Assembly (NCBI RefSeq): GCF_004343725.1
Contig: NZ_PTQW01000005.1
Location: 1-64,000 of the forward strand
Length of the DNA: 64,000 bases
From: Treponema sp. J25
Lineage (GTDB): Bacteria > Spirochaetota > Spirochaetia > Treponematales > Breznakiellaceae
Reading direction: 5' to 3'
Shown here: piece after piece, positions 41,725 through 50,787 of the stretch
How positions within the stretch are numbered: the stretch's first letter is position 1
Layout of the letters: every line of letters starts with the position of its first letter
Notes under the pieces: generated by a model
Told to the model about the DNA's origin: nothing
Databases searched by the model: none
Seen by the model: only the letters and a program-made list of their open reading frames with translations
Translations under genes and position numbers: made by a program

Positions 41725-41796
41725 GGCGCCGTACCCAAGCGGTAAGGGAGAGGTCTGCAAAACCTTTATGCGACAGTTCGATTCTGTCCGGCGCCT
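41725..41796 (+). tRNA. tRNA-Cys(GCA)
   Basis: Complete cloverleaf: acceptor GGCGCCG with CGGCGCC, anticodon loop CTGCAAA (anticodon GCA), discriminator T73 as expected for Cys. CCA is not encoded. Confidence 0.95.
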
Positions 41797-41817
41797 GGCA
41801 TACGCCTCCTATAGAGT

Positions 41818-41858
41818 GGCCCCGGACTTCCGTACCTCCTAAGTTCGGGGCCTTTTTT
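41818..41858 (+). terminator. Rho-independent terminator of tRNA-Cys
   Basis: A 12-bp stem (GGCCCCGGACTT with AAGTTCGGGGCC, one G-T pair) and an 11-nt loop followed by six T. Confidence 0.9.
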
Positions 41859-41871
41859 ATGTGCCCCACCT

Positions 41872-41899
41872 TTGTTAGTGAGAGAATTTTTGCTATAAT
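41872..41899 (+). promoter_or_regulatory. Promoter-like sequence directly before the second LacI gene
   Basis: A consensus TATAAT (41894-41899) ends 8 nt before ATG 41908; a possible -35 TTGTTA (41872-41877) lies 16 bp upstream. No Shine-Dalgarno. Confidence 0.55.
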
Positions 41900-41907
41900 A
41901 CAGCGAT

Positions 41908-42951
41908 ATGAAACCGACGATTTCCCGAATAGCAGAACTCGCGGGGGTTTCGAAAACCGCCGTTTCCTTTGCGTTTAATGATCCTTCTAAAATAGCCCGC
42001 TCCACCTACGAGCGGATCATGGAAATTGCCGAACGGGAAGGGTATGTACCTGATCCGGTGGCCCGTTCTATGACCCAGAAGCGGGTAGGGGCCATCGGGG
42101 TTTTGCTCCCCCAGGCTATTCAAGATACCTTTCGGAATCCCTATGTTTCGGAAGTGTTGCGGGGTATTGGTTCGGTCTGCCACCAGGAAGATCTGTTTTT
42201 AACGATTCTGCCCCCCGTAAAGGGCTTTCTTTCCCATGCTATTCGTACGGCCGTGGTGGATGGGTTTATTGCCTTAGGGGTGGAAGCTTCTCCCGAATTG
42301 GCCGCTACTATTCGGCAACGCCATGTTCCCTTTGTGACCATTGATGGGGATGCAGAATCGGGAATCCCTAACGTGGGAATCGATGATGTGATGGCCGCGG
42401 AAAGCATCATGAACTATGTGCTTTCTCTGGGGCATCGGGATATTATCATTCTAGCGCTAAAGTCTGACGGACCGGGAACGCGGGAAGAATATTCTTCCCG
42501 TACGGTCGATCGTCGTTCCGCTGGCTTTGAACGGGCCCTTCAATCCTATGGGCTGAGTCTCCAGAGCCCTGAAGTACGGGTGTATCCCGTGGATGTTACC
42601 ATGGAAGCGGCAGAAGAATTGTTGATTCCTATCCTTCGTTCAAAACCCCCTACGGCCATTGTGAGTATGAGCGACTCCGCTGCCTTTGGGGCTTACCTGG
42701 CCTGTCGAAAGGTGGGGCTTTCCATCCCTCGGGATATCACCATTACGGGTATGGATGATATTCCCTTTGCCTCTCTGATGGATCCACCCCTTACGACGGT
42801 CCGGCAGCCGGGCATGCGAAAAGGGGCCTATGCGGTGCGGACCGTACTCGATCTTATTCAGGGGCGGGTGGTGGCCTCCGCTATCTTGCCTACCGAACTG
42901 GTAATTCGGGGCTCCAGCGCTCCTCCACCCCCGTATCCTCGGGATGTGTAA
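41908..42951 (+). CDS. LacI-family regulator, paralogue of the sucrose repressor
   Basis: A 347-residue regulator with N-terminal helix-turn-helix (PTISRIAELAGVSKTAVSF within residues 3-21), hinge EGYVPDPVAR, and a sugar-sensor domain. It shares with the sucrose-locus LacI the segment LTILPPVKG, the LDPPLTT-type motif and the tail GSSAPPPP, so the two arose by duplication. It is a single gene between the tRNA-Cys terminator and a convergent sugar-nucleotide gene, with no obvious sugar operon to control nearby. Its recognition helix (SKTAVSFAF) is nearly that of the sucrose regulator (SKATVSFAF), so the operators may be similar. Confidence 0.9.
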   Translation: MKPTISRIAELAGVSKTAVSFAFNDPSKIARSTYERIMEIAEREGYVPDPVARSMTQKRVGAIGVLLPQAIQDTFRNPYVSEVLRGIGSVCHQEDLFLTILPPVKGFLSHAIRTAVVDGFIALGVEASPELAATIRQRHVPFVTIDGDAESGIPNVGIDDVMAAESIMNYVLSLGHRDIIILALKSDGPGTREEYSSRTVDRRSAGFERALQSYGLSLQSPEVRVYPVDVTMEAAEELLIPILRSKPPTAIVSMSDSAAFGAYLACRKVGLSIPRDITITGMDDIPFASLMDPPLTTVRQPGMRKGAYAVRTVLDLIQGRVVASAILPTELVIRGSSAPPPPYPRDV

Positions 42952-43006
42952 AGTTACTCTCCCCAAGGAAATGGATTGGGGGTGTTGTGGTGATGCCCCT
43001 GGTAGG

Positions 43007-44596
43007 TCAGGCATTTTTTACAAGGGTCTGCTGGAGGGCCTGTTCGAGCTCTTGGACGGAATAGGGTTCCCAGAAGGGGATACTATTTTTTAAGAAGAAC
43101 CCGTATTCGGTGCGTAAAAGCTGTTGTAATCCCTGTTGGAGGAGCCGAGCGGTATGGCGGAGGTTGTCAGGGATTCCCTCTGTTTTCATAAGATGGGCAC
43201 TCACGGGACTTGCCAGGAGGGTTTCCATGAACATTTTTGCTGCAAGGAAACGTTCTTCCTTCTTTACTTGAATGATAAGGGGATGTTCCAGAAGACCTAA
43301 TACTTCCCAGGTGCTCTGTTCAATCTGGGCGTAGCGACCGGCCTCTTTATCCTGATCGCTTACATGGAGGGGCAATTGGTCTGCAATCGAAGAAAGCCGG
43401 GGAAGGAGGTAGTCCAATTTAAAGAGTCCGATTGCGCAGTTAAAGAGGACCGGCTTCCCTTGCTGTTCCTGGAGAGTAAGTTCTTCCCGGGAAATTCCCT
43501 GCCCAATGTCGAGGACCGAAAGACGGCCTGTGGTCGTCTCTACCAGGACCCCTCCTTTCACATCGATAGGGGTTTTCAGGGAAAACTCAAAGGCCCCGGT
43601 GGCGTCGGAAAGGGCAAAATAGGCAAGTTCTACTGGATCGATGGTATACCCTGAATTATCTACATTCCCTAAGTATACATACCGAATCCCCTGATCATAG
43701 AGGGCCTGATACACCGGTGCAAGAACTCGGAAATTTTCTCCATGTCCCCCTGGCAAGGCAAGCCCTTCATGGGGTCTCCCATAGGCCCGATCAAAAATTC
43801 GGCGAGGAAGTCCTTCGCTGCTATGGGTTATGGCGGCTAAAAGCCCCTGGCACGCCCCAAGGGAACAGGTGGGATCGGTGCCGGTTCGTTGGATAAGCTC
43901 CGTAAGAAGGGGATCAGCCCGATATTCCTTGTAGGTTTCCTCCAGTTTTGTGGTGGTGCTGTGGCTTGTCATCTGAAAAAAAGGGAGAAGAGGTCGTTCC
44001 TTATCGCCAGTAAGGATACGATATTCCAAGGCATGTATAAGAAGGGACCGCATTTTGAGAAGAATAAACGAAGGCCCCGCACTCCCATCGGCTTGCAGGA
44101 AGGCAGGAGTAATACCTTTTGGACTATCTTTAATTATCGGCCCGTAGGAATCAAAATACGATTGAAAGTGGTCGTACAAAAGGGGAGCCAGTTCTCGATT
44201 TTTTTTGCTGTCCCCATAGGTAGTGGCGGATCCCCCATTGAGGACCCCATAGGCTGTAAAGGGGTACAGGTAAATACCGAGAAGACGGAGTTGCTGCTTA
44301 CTCATGGTAAGGAGATTCCCTTGTCGCGTGCCCCACCGTTCCACAGGGCCGGCTAGGCCGTGGCGGGTAAGGAGTTCTTCTACCTTAGACAGGGGAATGG
44401 AATAAAAAGAACGGTGAAAGTCCGTAATTTGACTATTGTCTGGGTTGGGAAGCCGGTGTTTTTCTGAGTCGGAAGAAGAACTATCCCCCTTGTTGTGTTC
44501 AAGAATACTCAGTAACTGAAGGGTTCGCTCAATATCGGCCCCTTTTTTTTCTAGATCCGCACGAAGGGCCGGATGAAGGTCCTGTAGCTGTTGCAT
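43007..44596 (-). CDS. UDP-sugar pyrophosphorylase of the eukaryotic-like UDPGP family
   Basis: A 529-residue cytosolic nucleotidyltransferase that probably makes UDP-glucose or UDP-N-acetylhexosamine from UTP. The nucleotide loop is LNGGSATTYGDSKKN (about residues 118-132), and the segments LPGGHGENFRVL and LGNVDNSGYTIDP are the substrate-binding stretches of the UGP/UAP-type fold, not of bacterial GalU. The exact sugar is uncertain. It stands in a run of minus-strand genes 18 nt before the end of the histidine-kinase gene, so it is probably co-transcribed with phoU-phoB-phoR. Confidence 0.8.
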   Translation of the reverse strand: MQQLQDLHPALRADLEKKGADIERTLQLLSILEHNKGDSSSSDSEKHRLPNPDNSQITDFHRSFYSIPLSKVEELLTRHGLAGPVERWGTRQGNLLTMSKQQLRLLGIYLYPFTAYGVLNGGSATTYGDSKKNRELAPLLYDHFQSYFDSYGPIIKDSPKGITPAFLQADGSAGPSFILLKMRSLLIHALEYRILTGDKERPLLPFFQMTSHSTTTKLEETYKEYRADPLLTELIQRTGTDPTCSLGACQGLLAAITHSSEGLPRRIFDRAYGRPHEGLALPGGHGENFRVLAPVYQALYDQGIRYVYLGNVDNSGYTIDPVELAYFALSDATGAFEFSLKTPIDVKGGVLVETTTGRLSVLDIGQGISREELTLQEQQGKPVLFNCAIGLFKLDYLLPRLSSIADQLPLHVSDQDKEAGRYAQIEQSTWEVLGLLEHPLIIQVKKEERFLAAKMFMETLLASPVSAHLMKTEGIPDNLRHTARLLQQGLQQLLRTEYGFFLKNSIPFWEPYSVQELEQALQQTLVKNA

Positions 44597-44614
44597 AGAC
44601 CTTCAATCTATACC

Positions 44615-46390
44615 TTATTCCAAAACCTGGTCAAGCTTTTTGGGTATGTGGATAGTAAAGGTCGATCCAACCCCTTCTACACTGTGTACCGAGACGGTGC
44701 CCCCATGGAGTTGCACCACGTGCTTTACGATGGAAAGGCCCAAACCGGTGCCCCCCGCTTCGCGGCTTCGGCTTTTATCGACCCGGTAAAAGCGTTCGAA
44801 AATGCGATCCAGATCCCGGGCGGGAATCCCATTCCCTTCGTCCCTAAAGAGGATCTGAATTTCCGCTGGGAGGTCCCGGACCTCAATAGTGGTCCGGGTA
44901 TCAGAAGGAGAATATTTGAGGGCATTGTCTAAAAGATTGGCCAGGGCCTGTTCAAAGAGAGAAGGGTTGAGCTTAAGGGTGATATCTGGGGGACAGAACA
45001 GGGTAACCTCTATGTTCTTTTCCTTAGCAAGCGGCTCAAAGAGTTCGACTATCTCTTCGAGCATCATCTTAAGGTTGGTATCTTCTGTTTCCAAAATGCG
45101 TCCTTCTTGCTGTTCTATTCGGGCAAGGGAAAGGAGATCTTCGATAATATGCTCCATCCGTATAGTATGACGGGCAATGATGTCCAGGTAGCGACGGCGC
45201 AACTGAGGGTCTTCCCCTGCCCCATCCTGGAGGGTTTCTACAAAACCCTTGATAGAGGTGATGGGGGTACGGAGTTCATGAGAGACGTTGGCCACGAAGT
45301 CCTTACGGATCTGTTCCAGCCGGGAAAGATGGGTGATATCGTGGAGCACCAGGATATACCGCTGTGAATTTAACAGGGGCGCCCCGTAGACCTGGAACTT
45401 CTTTTGGTTTCGATCCCAGGAAGACACGGTTCCCTCAAAGGATGTGTTGTGCTGGAGCATCTGATCCACGAAGGTTTTCAGTTCTGAAAGAGGAAAAAGT
45501 TCCAAAAGAGGGGAACCGACAAAATCGGCAGGGACCTCCGTTTTTCCTACCATGAGGAAGGCCGCTCGATTTGCCTGATATACCCGAAGGTGTTGGTCCA
45601 GTACAATAACGCCTTCCCTCATACAGGTAAAGATGGTTTCTATCTCCTCTCGACGGCGAGTGCTTTCCTGGATCCGTTTTTCGATCTCCTCTGCCATCGT
45701 ATTCAGAGTATAGGCCAGGGTTTGGAGTTCCTCCGGACCTTCAAGGTATATCGGAGATAGGGAAGCCCCCTTGCTAAAGTCCCGGGCTAGATCCGTTAAC
45801 TTCTTAATGGGCCCTTCGATGCTGCGGGAAAGGTACCAGGCAAGGAGAAAGGAGATACCACCAATCAGCAGCATGAGAAGAAAAAATCGAAGGTAAAAGC
45901 GCCGGATTTCCTGGTTCAGGAGATGGAGGGGCAGGGCGGCCCGGACAATGACGAGTTCCCCCGTATCCAGCTGTTTCCTCTGGGCATAGTACACCATCTC
46001 CTCCTGGATCGAGACAGAATAGCGGACCGCCCGTCCTTCTCCTTTGGTAAGGGCGGAGATTACCTCGGGACGGCGACTGTGATCGTCCAGGGTGGCGGGA
46101 TCGGCCCTGGAGTCGGCTAAGACCGTGCCGTCCTTTGTAATAAGGGTGATACGGAAGGATCTTGTTTCTCCCAGATTTTGAACATATTCAAAGACCGATG
46201 ATTTTTCTATCGAAGGGAGCGACAGGAGGGTGTCTATCAGACTTACCAGATCTTGAAGCTCTTTGATGGTAGCCTCATAGGTTTGCATACGAAAGGTAAA
46301 CACCCCCAGGGGGATAAAAAATCCCATAAAAACAACGATGATGATACAGTACGACGTAAGGAGCTTTTTAAAGATACTTTTATATTTCAT
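44615..46390 (-). CDS. phoR: PhoR-type sensor histidine kinase
   Basis: A 591-residue membrane kinase. Helix 1 at about residues 12-34, an extracytoplasmic sensor domain (36-165), helix 2 at about 167-188, a HAMP linker (190-245), a PAS domain (about 250-355), the HisKA dimer with H371 in NVSHELRTP, and a C-terminal ATPase with N-box, DEGNGIP and GTGLGLSIV. The PAS plus HisKA layout next to phoB and phoU suggests phosphate sensing. The large extracytoplasmic domain is bigger than in E. coli PhoR and resembles Gram-positive PhoR/WalK. It overlaps phoB by 11 nt. Confidence 0.9.
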   Translation of the reverse strand: MKYKSIFKKLLTSYCIIIVVFMGFFIPLGVFTFRMQTYEATIKELQDLVSLIDTLLSLPSIEKSSVFEYVQNLGETRSFRITLITKDGTVLADSRADPATLDDHSRRPEVISALTKGEGRAVRYSVSIQEEMVYYAQRKQLDTGELVIVRAALPLHLLNQEIRRFYLRFFLLMLLIGGISFLLAWYLSRSIEGPIKKLTDLARDFSKGASLSPIYLEGPEELQTLAYTLNTMAEEIEKRIQESTRRREEIETIFTCMREGVIVLDQHLRVYQANRAAFLMVGKTEVPADFVGSPLLELFPLSELKTFVDQMLQHNTSFEGTVSSWDRNQKKFQVYGAPLLNSQRYILVLHDITHLSRLEQIRKDFVANVSHELRTPITSIKGFVETLQDGAGEDPQLRRRYLDIIARHTIRMEHIIEDLLSLARIEQQEGRILETEDTNLKMMLEEIVELFEPLAKEKNIEVTLFCPPDITLKLNPSLFEQALANLLDNALKYSPSDTRTTIEVRDLPAEIQILFRDEGNGIPARDLDRIFERFYRVDKSRSREAGGTGLGLSIVKHVVQLHGGTVSVHSVEGVGSTFTIHIPKKLDQVLE

Positions 46391-47090
46391 CTTTACAATC
46401 CTGGAAACGATACCCTACTCCTCGAACCGTTTCAATCAGGTCCCCCAGGGGGCCGAGCTTTTTGCGGAGTCCCAGGATTTGTACGTCTACCGAACGTTCG
46501 GTTACGGGGTAATCTTTTCCTTTAACGGCGTTGATTATCTGGTTTCGGGAAAAGACCCAGCCGGGATTGCGGGCAAGGAATTCCAGAATGGCAAATTCGG
46601 TGGCGGAAATGTCGATGGGAACATTGTCAATCGTAACCATGTGGCGCCCTGGATCAATAACAAGGTTTTTCCGTTTAATAATCTCTTCTTTTAGTGGGCC
46701 GAGGCCCTGTTTCATATGGGTTCGTCGAAGAAGGGCCCGAATCCGGGCGATGAGCACCCGGGGGCTGAAGGGTTTGGCGATGTAATCGTCGGCCCCAAGT
46801 TCAAGGCCGGTGATAATATCCATGTCCTCGCTTTTGGCGGTCGCCATGATCACCGGGATCTGTTTAAATCGATGATCCTGGCGGATCGTTCTCAGCACAT
46901 CCGTTCCGTCCATCCCCGGAAGCATGATGTCCAGGATAATCACATCCGGATTTGTTACTTCGAGGATCTCAAGGGCCCGTTCGCCGTTATCGGCGGTTAC
47001 AACCGTGTACCCTTCTTTCCCGAGATTATATGCTAGAAGCTCCTGTATATCCGCATCATCTTCTACCACAAGAATCGTAGCCTTCGCCAC
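46380..47090 (-). CDS. phoB: PhoB-type response regulator
   Basis: A 236-residue OmpR/PhoB regulator: receiver domain with acidic pair ED-D (residues 10-12), phosphorylation site D54 in IILDIMLPGMDG and Lys in IAKPF, then a winged-helix DNA-binding domain with FSRNQIINAVKGKDYPVTERSVDVQI. It lies 13 nt after phoU and overlaps phoR. Its binding site is probably the direct repeats at 47861-47888 upstream of phoU (autoregulation). Confidence 0.92.
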   Translation of the reverse strand: MAKATILVVEDDADIQELLAYNLGKEGYTVVTADNGERALEILEVTNPDVIILDIMLPGMDGTDVLRTIRQDHRFKQIPVIMATAKSEDMDIITGLELGADDYIAKPFSPRVLIARIRALLRRTHMKQGLGPLKEEIIKRKNLVIDPGRHMVTIDNVPIDISATEFAILEFLARNPGWVFSRNQIINAVKGKDYPVTERSVDVQILGLRKKLGPLGDLIETVRGVGYRFQDCKDEI

Positions 47091-47103
47091 CGGTTCCTCC
47101 TGG

Positions 47104-47763
47104 TTAATCGTTCAGTTCTACCCTGTCCCCGGTCCCACAGTAGACAATAATTTCACAGATATTGGTGACATGGTCTCCCAGCCGTTCCAGGTAGCCTGAG
47201 GTCTGGATAAGCCGATTCCCCGAAGAGATTTTTTCAGGATGCTTCTGGATGATTTCTATCACATTAGCCACCAGTTCTTTATGGAGCTGGTCTATTTCAT
47301 CATCCTTTTGGGCAATGTTTTTTGCTTTTTCCATATCCATTGCAATGAAAGCTTCGATAGCCGCTTCTACCATGGTACTCCCGATGTGGGCCATGGTAAA
47401 AAGCTGTTCCGTGGCCGCTAAGGAGCTTTGTTTCTCCAGTTTTAACACCGTTTTTGCTAAATGGACCGCATAGTCTCCTATGCGCTCTAATTCATTGGCA
47501 ATTTTGATGCAACTTAAGAGCCACCGCATATCCTGGGCTACCGGTTGCTGGGTGGCAATAACCCGGGCACAGGTTTCTTCAATTTCGATCTGGAGTTTGT
47601 TTACCTCCGGGTCGTCATCCTTTACTTCCTGGGCAAGGGGGAGATCCATCTCCTTTAATGCCTGGGCGGCTTTTAAAAGATCGTCCTTTACTTTCACTCC
47701 CATGTGAAGCAGTTGATCCTGGATCTGTCGCTTTGCCTCTTCCAGGTGAATTCTTCCCGTCAT
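47104..47763 (-). CDS. phoU: Phosphate signalling protein PhoU
   Basis: A 219-residue all-helical protein with two PhoU repeats, the second beginning around residue 120. The metal-binding helix patterns E-x3-D-x2-D are seen as ELERIGDYAVHLA and YLERLGDHVTNICE. PhoU dampens PhoR signalling through contacts with PhoR and the Pst transporter. It is the first gene of phoU-phoB-phoR; pstSCAB is not in this window. Confidence 0.94.
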   Translation of the reverse strand: MTGRIHLEEAKRQIQDQLLHMGVKVKDDLLKAAQALKEMDLPLAQEVKDDDPEVNKLQIEIEETCARVIATQQPVAQDMRWLLSCIKIANELERIGDYAVHLAKTVLKLEKQSSLAATEQLFTMAHIGSTMVEAAIEAFIAMDMEKAKNIAQKDDEIDQLHKELVANVIEIIQKHPEKISSGNRLIQTSGYLERLGDHVTNICEIIVYCGTGDRVELND

Positions 47764-47847
47764 ATGTCCGTCCTTTGTTTGATATGTTCCGTGGCACTCT
47801 TAATCATAGTGAGTATAGCCCCTTTTCTTTTTCCTGAACATAGTCTT

Positions 47848-47888
47848 ACTATATAAGCGAATTGTTAGTAAATTGTTAAGAATTGATA
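47848..47888 (-). promoter_or_regulatory. Pho-box-like promoter of phoU-phoB-phoR
   Basis: Three direct repeats, ATTGTTA (47861-47867), ATTGTTA (47872-47878) and ATTGATA (47882-47888), 11 and 10 bp apart. On the minus strand they read TAACAAT, close to Pho boxes of known PhoB/PhoP regulators (TTAACA type). TATAGT at 47848-47853 is the -10. The repeats take the place of the -35 element, as in activator-dependent Pho promoters. The leader to phoU is about 75 nt. Confidence 0.65.
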
Positions 47889-48071
47889 AATTAATGAAAA
47901 GGTGCAGAAAAGTAGGCGTACCGCCGGTGGGATGGTGTCCTGAATCTCTCCCCCGAGGGATGCAAGAAGCCCGAAAGTAAGATGCGGTATTCGTGGCGGG
48001 TTTCCCGCGATAGTGTATGCTAATACCACAAAAAGCTCAAGCAATCTGACCATATACCCCCTATCTTAGGT

Positions 48072-49727
48072 ATGCATGTATTCTCCTACATACCCTATGG
48101 AATGGAAGGTTTCATTTTAAAGATTGAGGCGGACCTGCGGCGCGGAATCCCGGGTATCGAAATTTCTGGCCTGGCGGATAATGCCATCCGGGAAGCCCGG
48201 GAACGAATCCGGGTGGCCTTCCGAAATTCGGGGTTCCCCTTTCCGCAGGAACGGATTGTGGTGAATCTTGCCCCCGCGGGGGTGAAAAAAGAAGGGGCAG
48301 CCTTAGATCTGCCCATTGCGCTCGCTATCATGGCCGCCGCAGGCCTTGTCCCTCCTCTCGAGGACCTTATGGTCCTCGGTGAATTGGAGCTCTCGGGGAA
48401 GGTTCGTCCGGTGCGGGCCGTCATGGCGGCAGTCCTGGCGGGTATGAAGACGGGGCTTGGTGGGTTTCTGGTCCCCGCAGAAAACCTGGAAGAGGCTGCC
48501 CTTGCCCGGCCCCGCTGGTATGCGGGGGCGGCGACCCTCGAGGACGCGGTGCATTGTGCCCGGCAGTGGGGAACAGAGCGATGTTTTTCTTTGCCTGGGA
48601 AACTTCCTGCGCCGGTGCCGTCGTATGGTTCTGCCGCGGGGAAGTCCTCTCCGGCGGGGCCGGGCTGTGGTTCAGGAGGGGGAAACGCCCTTCCGGGAGA
48701 TCGGTCTTTGCGGCAATCTTCCCTGGGATGGGGGGATTTTTCCGACGTCCGGGGACAGGGCCGCTATAAACGGGCCCTTGAAATCGCCGCTGCAGGGGGC
48801 CATCATCTAGTAGTCTACGGACCTCCCGGTTGTGGAAAGACCATGCTGGCCTTTCGCCTTCCTTCTATTATGGCTCCCCTTTTGCCGGAAGAAGCGATAG
48901 AGGTCTTTCAGCTATATAACCTTTCAGGCCAGGAGCGACAGCGGCTGGTGAAAGAGGGAGTCGTAAGTCTGGACCCTCCCTTTCGTAGTCCCCATCATTC
49001 GGCCAGTATGGAAGGCATCCTCGGGGGCGGACGAACGGTTCGACCGGGGGAGATAAGCCTTTCCCATTACGGGGTGCTTTTCCTGGACGAGGCGCCCGAG
49101 TTTGCCCGGCCTGTTCTTAAGGCCCTCCGGGAACCCCTGGAAGAGGGGGTCATTACCATCGCCCGTTCTGAGTCCAGTGTACAGCTTCCGGCCCAGTTCC
49201 AGCTTCTCCTGGCGGCCAATCCCTGTCCCTGCGGAAAGCTCGGAATAGAAGATCCTGCGGTGGGTTCCCTCTGTTTCTGTTCTGAATCGGAGATTCAGCG
49301 CCATTGGCAGCGATTGGGGAGCGCCCTCCTGGATCGTATTGAACTGAGGGTGGCGGTTCGTCCCCCTTCTTGCGTGAACTCTTTGGAAGAAGAAGAAAGT
49401 GCGGTTATTCAACAACGGGTTATGGTGGCTGTACAACGGCAAAGGGAACGGTTTAACCGTCTTGGGCTTCCCTGTCGGCGGAACAGTCGAATACCCGCGG
49501 GGGCCCTTTCAAAAGTGATGGGTCTTTCTCTCCCCCTTCAGGAACAGCTCGAGAACCAGGCGCGGGACTATCATCTGTCAGGGCGGGGATTCCATGGGGT
49601 GCTTCGCCTTGCCCGCACCATAGCGGACCTCGCGGATCGATCGGAGATCCGGGCTGAAGATGTGGAAGAAGCCCTCTCCTATCGGTTAACCGGTGAGGAT
49701 CCCCTGGATGGTTTTGGCGAAGAATAA
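48072..49727 (+). CDS. comM: ComM/YifB-family AAA+ ATPase
   Basis: A 551-residue Mg-chelatase-like ATPase; relatives act as helicases that promote branch migration during recombination of imported DNA. The N-terminal Lon-protease-like domain has IEADLRRGIPGIEISGLADNAIREARERIR (key G-L-x-D and R-E-R), followed by a Gly/Ser/Pro-rich segment at residues 175-220 unlike relatives. The ATPase core has Walker A GPPGCGKT (near residue 252), Walker B LFLDEAPEF and a Cys cluster NPCPCGK...C-x-C. Start ATG 48072 gives the normal family N terminus. It is divergent from phoU and converges on the PHP gene. Confidence 0.92.
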   Translation: MHVFSYIPYGMEGFILKIEADLRRGIPGIEISGLADNAIREARERIRVAFRNSGFPFPQERIVVNLAPAGVKKEGAALDLPIALAIMAAAGLVPPLEDLMVLGELELSGKVRPVRAVMAAVLAGMKTGLGGFLVPAENLEEAALARPRWYAGAATLEDAVHCARQWGTERCFSLPGKLPAPVPSYGSAAGKSSPAGPGCGSGGGNALPGDRSLRQSSLGWGDFSDVRGQGRYKRALEIAAAGGHHLVVYGPPGCGKTMLAFRLPSIMAPLLPEEAIEVFQLYNLSGQERQRLVKEGVVSLDPPFRSPHHSASMEGILGGGRTVRPGEISLSHYGVLFLDEAPEFARPVLKALREPLEEGVITIARSESSVQLPAQFQLLLAANPCPCGKLGIEDPAVGSLCFCSESEIQRHWQRLGSALLDRIELRVAVRPPSCVNSLEEEESAVIQQRVMVAVQRQRERFNRLGLPCRRNSRIPAGALSKVMGLSLPLQEQLENQARDYHLSGRGFHGVLRLARTIADLADRSEIRAEDVEEALSYRLTGEDPLDGFGEE

Positions 49728-49753
49728 TGGCCCTTCGCTGGCATGGTTCTTCT

Positions 49754-50596
49754 TTAGGAATTCTTGGCGGGGCTGGGAAGAAAGGGGGCTGCCCAGTGAT
49801 CGTCGATAATTCGGTTCCCCGCGGTTCTTCCCAATTGCCGTTCTGGCCGGGAACTGCCGTGATAATCGCTGCCGGCGGTAATCAGAAAACCCAGGTTTTT
49901 CCCGAGCTTCTCAAGGCGTTCGCACTCTGCGACCCGGGCGGTGGGATGCCAGGCCTCAATGCCCCGGATCCCCTGGCTTTTGAGTTCTTCTAAGACCCCC
50001 GGTAATTTTCCCCAGGATACATAGAGTGAGAGGGGGTGAGCCAGGATGGGAATACCCCCTGACTCGGTGATGCATCGTACGGCATGGGAAAGTTTCAGGG
50101 CCCCCTTGGGGACATAGAGAACCCGTCCCTTAGCAAGATAGCGGAGAAAGGCCTGTTCTTTCGTTTTCACGATGCGTCGTTCTACTAAAAATCGAGCAAA
50201 GTGGGGACGCCCCACAGGCCCCGGTATTCCCTGGCGTATGTCTTCGTACGAGGCGGGGATGCCCATTTCTTGCATCTTCTGGACTATACGCTCGTTCCGT
50301 TGGTGACGTTCCTCTTCTAGATACCGGAGGGCTTCCTCGAGGGAAGGAGCAATGCGGTACAAACCGATTCCTAAGAGGTGAAACTCCCCCGGCTCCCAGG
50401 GAATCTCGATTTCTACCCCGGGAATGAAGACTATTCCTTCTTGTTGTGCCACCGCTGATGCGGCAGCACACCCGGCTATCGTATCATGATCGGTCAGGGC
50501 TATCGCCGAAAGGCCCTCTTTTTTCGCTGCTCGTATCAGGTCCTCTGGCGAAAGGCTGCCATCGGAGGCGCTTGAATGGGTATGTAAATCTATCAT
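49754..50596 (-). CDS. PHP-domain phosphoesterase (YciV/RNase AM type)
   Basis: A 280-residue metal-dependent hydrolase. The PHP metal motifs are DLHTHSSASDG (residues 3-13), LTDHDT (about 34-39), GVEIEI, a His in GRPHFARFL, and AGSDYHG near the C terminus. This layout matches the 3',5'-nucleoside bisphosphate phosphatase/5'-3' RNase family (YciV, trpH-like). Activity on pAp or short RNA is inferred. Monocistronic, convergent with comM. Confidence 0.88.
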   Translation of the reverse strand: MIDLHTHSSASDGSLSPEDLIRAAKKEGLSAIALTDHDTIAGCAAASAVAQQEGIVFIPGVEIEIPWEPGEFHLLGIGLYRIAPSLEEALRYLEEERHQRNERIVQKMQEMGIPASYEDIRQGIPGPVGRPHFARFLVERRIVKTKEQAFLRYLAKGRVLYVPKGALKLSHAVRCITESGGIPILAHPLSLYVSWGKLPGVLEELKSQGIRGIEAWHPTARVAECERLEKLGKNLGFLITAGSDYHGSSRPERQLGRTAGNRIIDDHWAAPFLPSPAKNS

Positions 50597-50787
50597 CTTG
50601 AATAGAACTACATCATATCATACAATAGAATGCATAACCAGTTCCTGAAAAACCCTGTTTATCCCTATGGTTTCCCGGCGGAGTGCCGAAAATATAATGG
50701 AATATATCGAAGCGCAGAGCGCCGTTCCGGGACAAACAATGCAGGGTGCCTATAAAAGCCGGCGGCCGGACAGGAGGGAGGAAGTGC

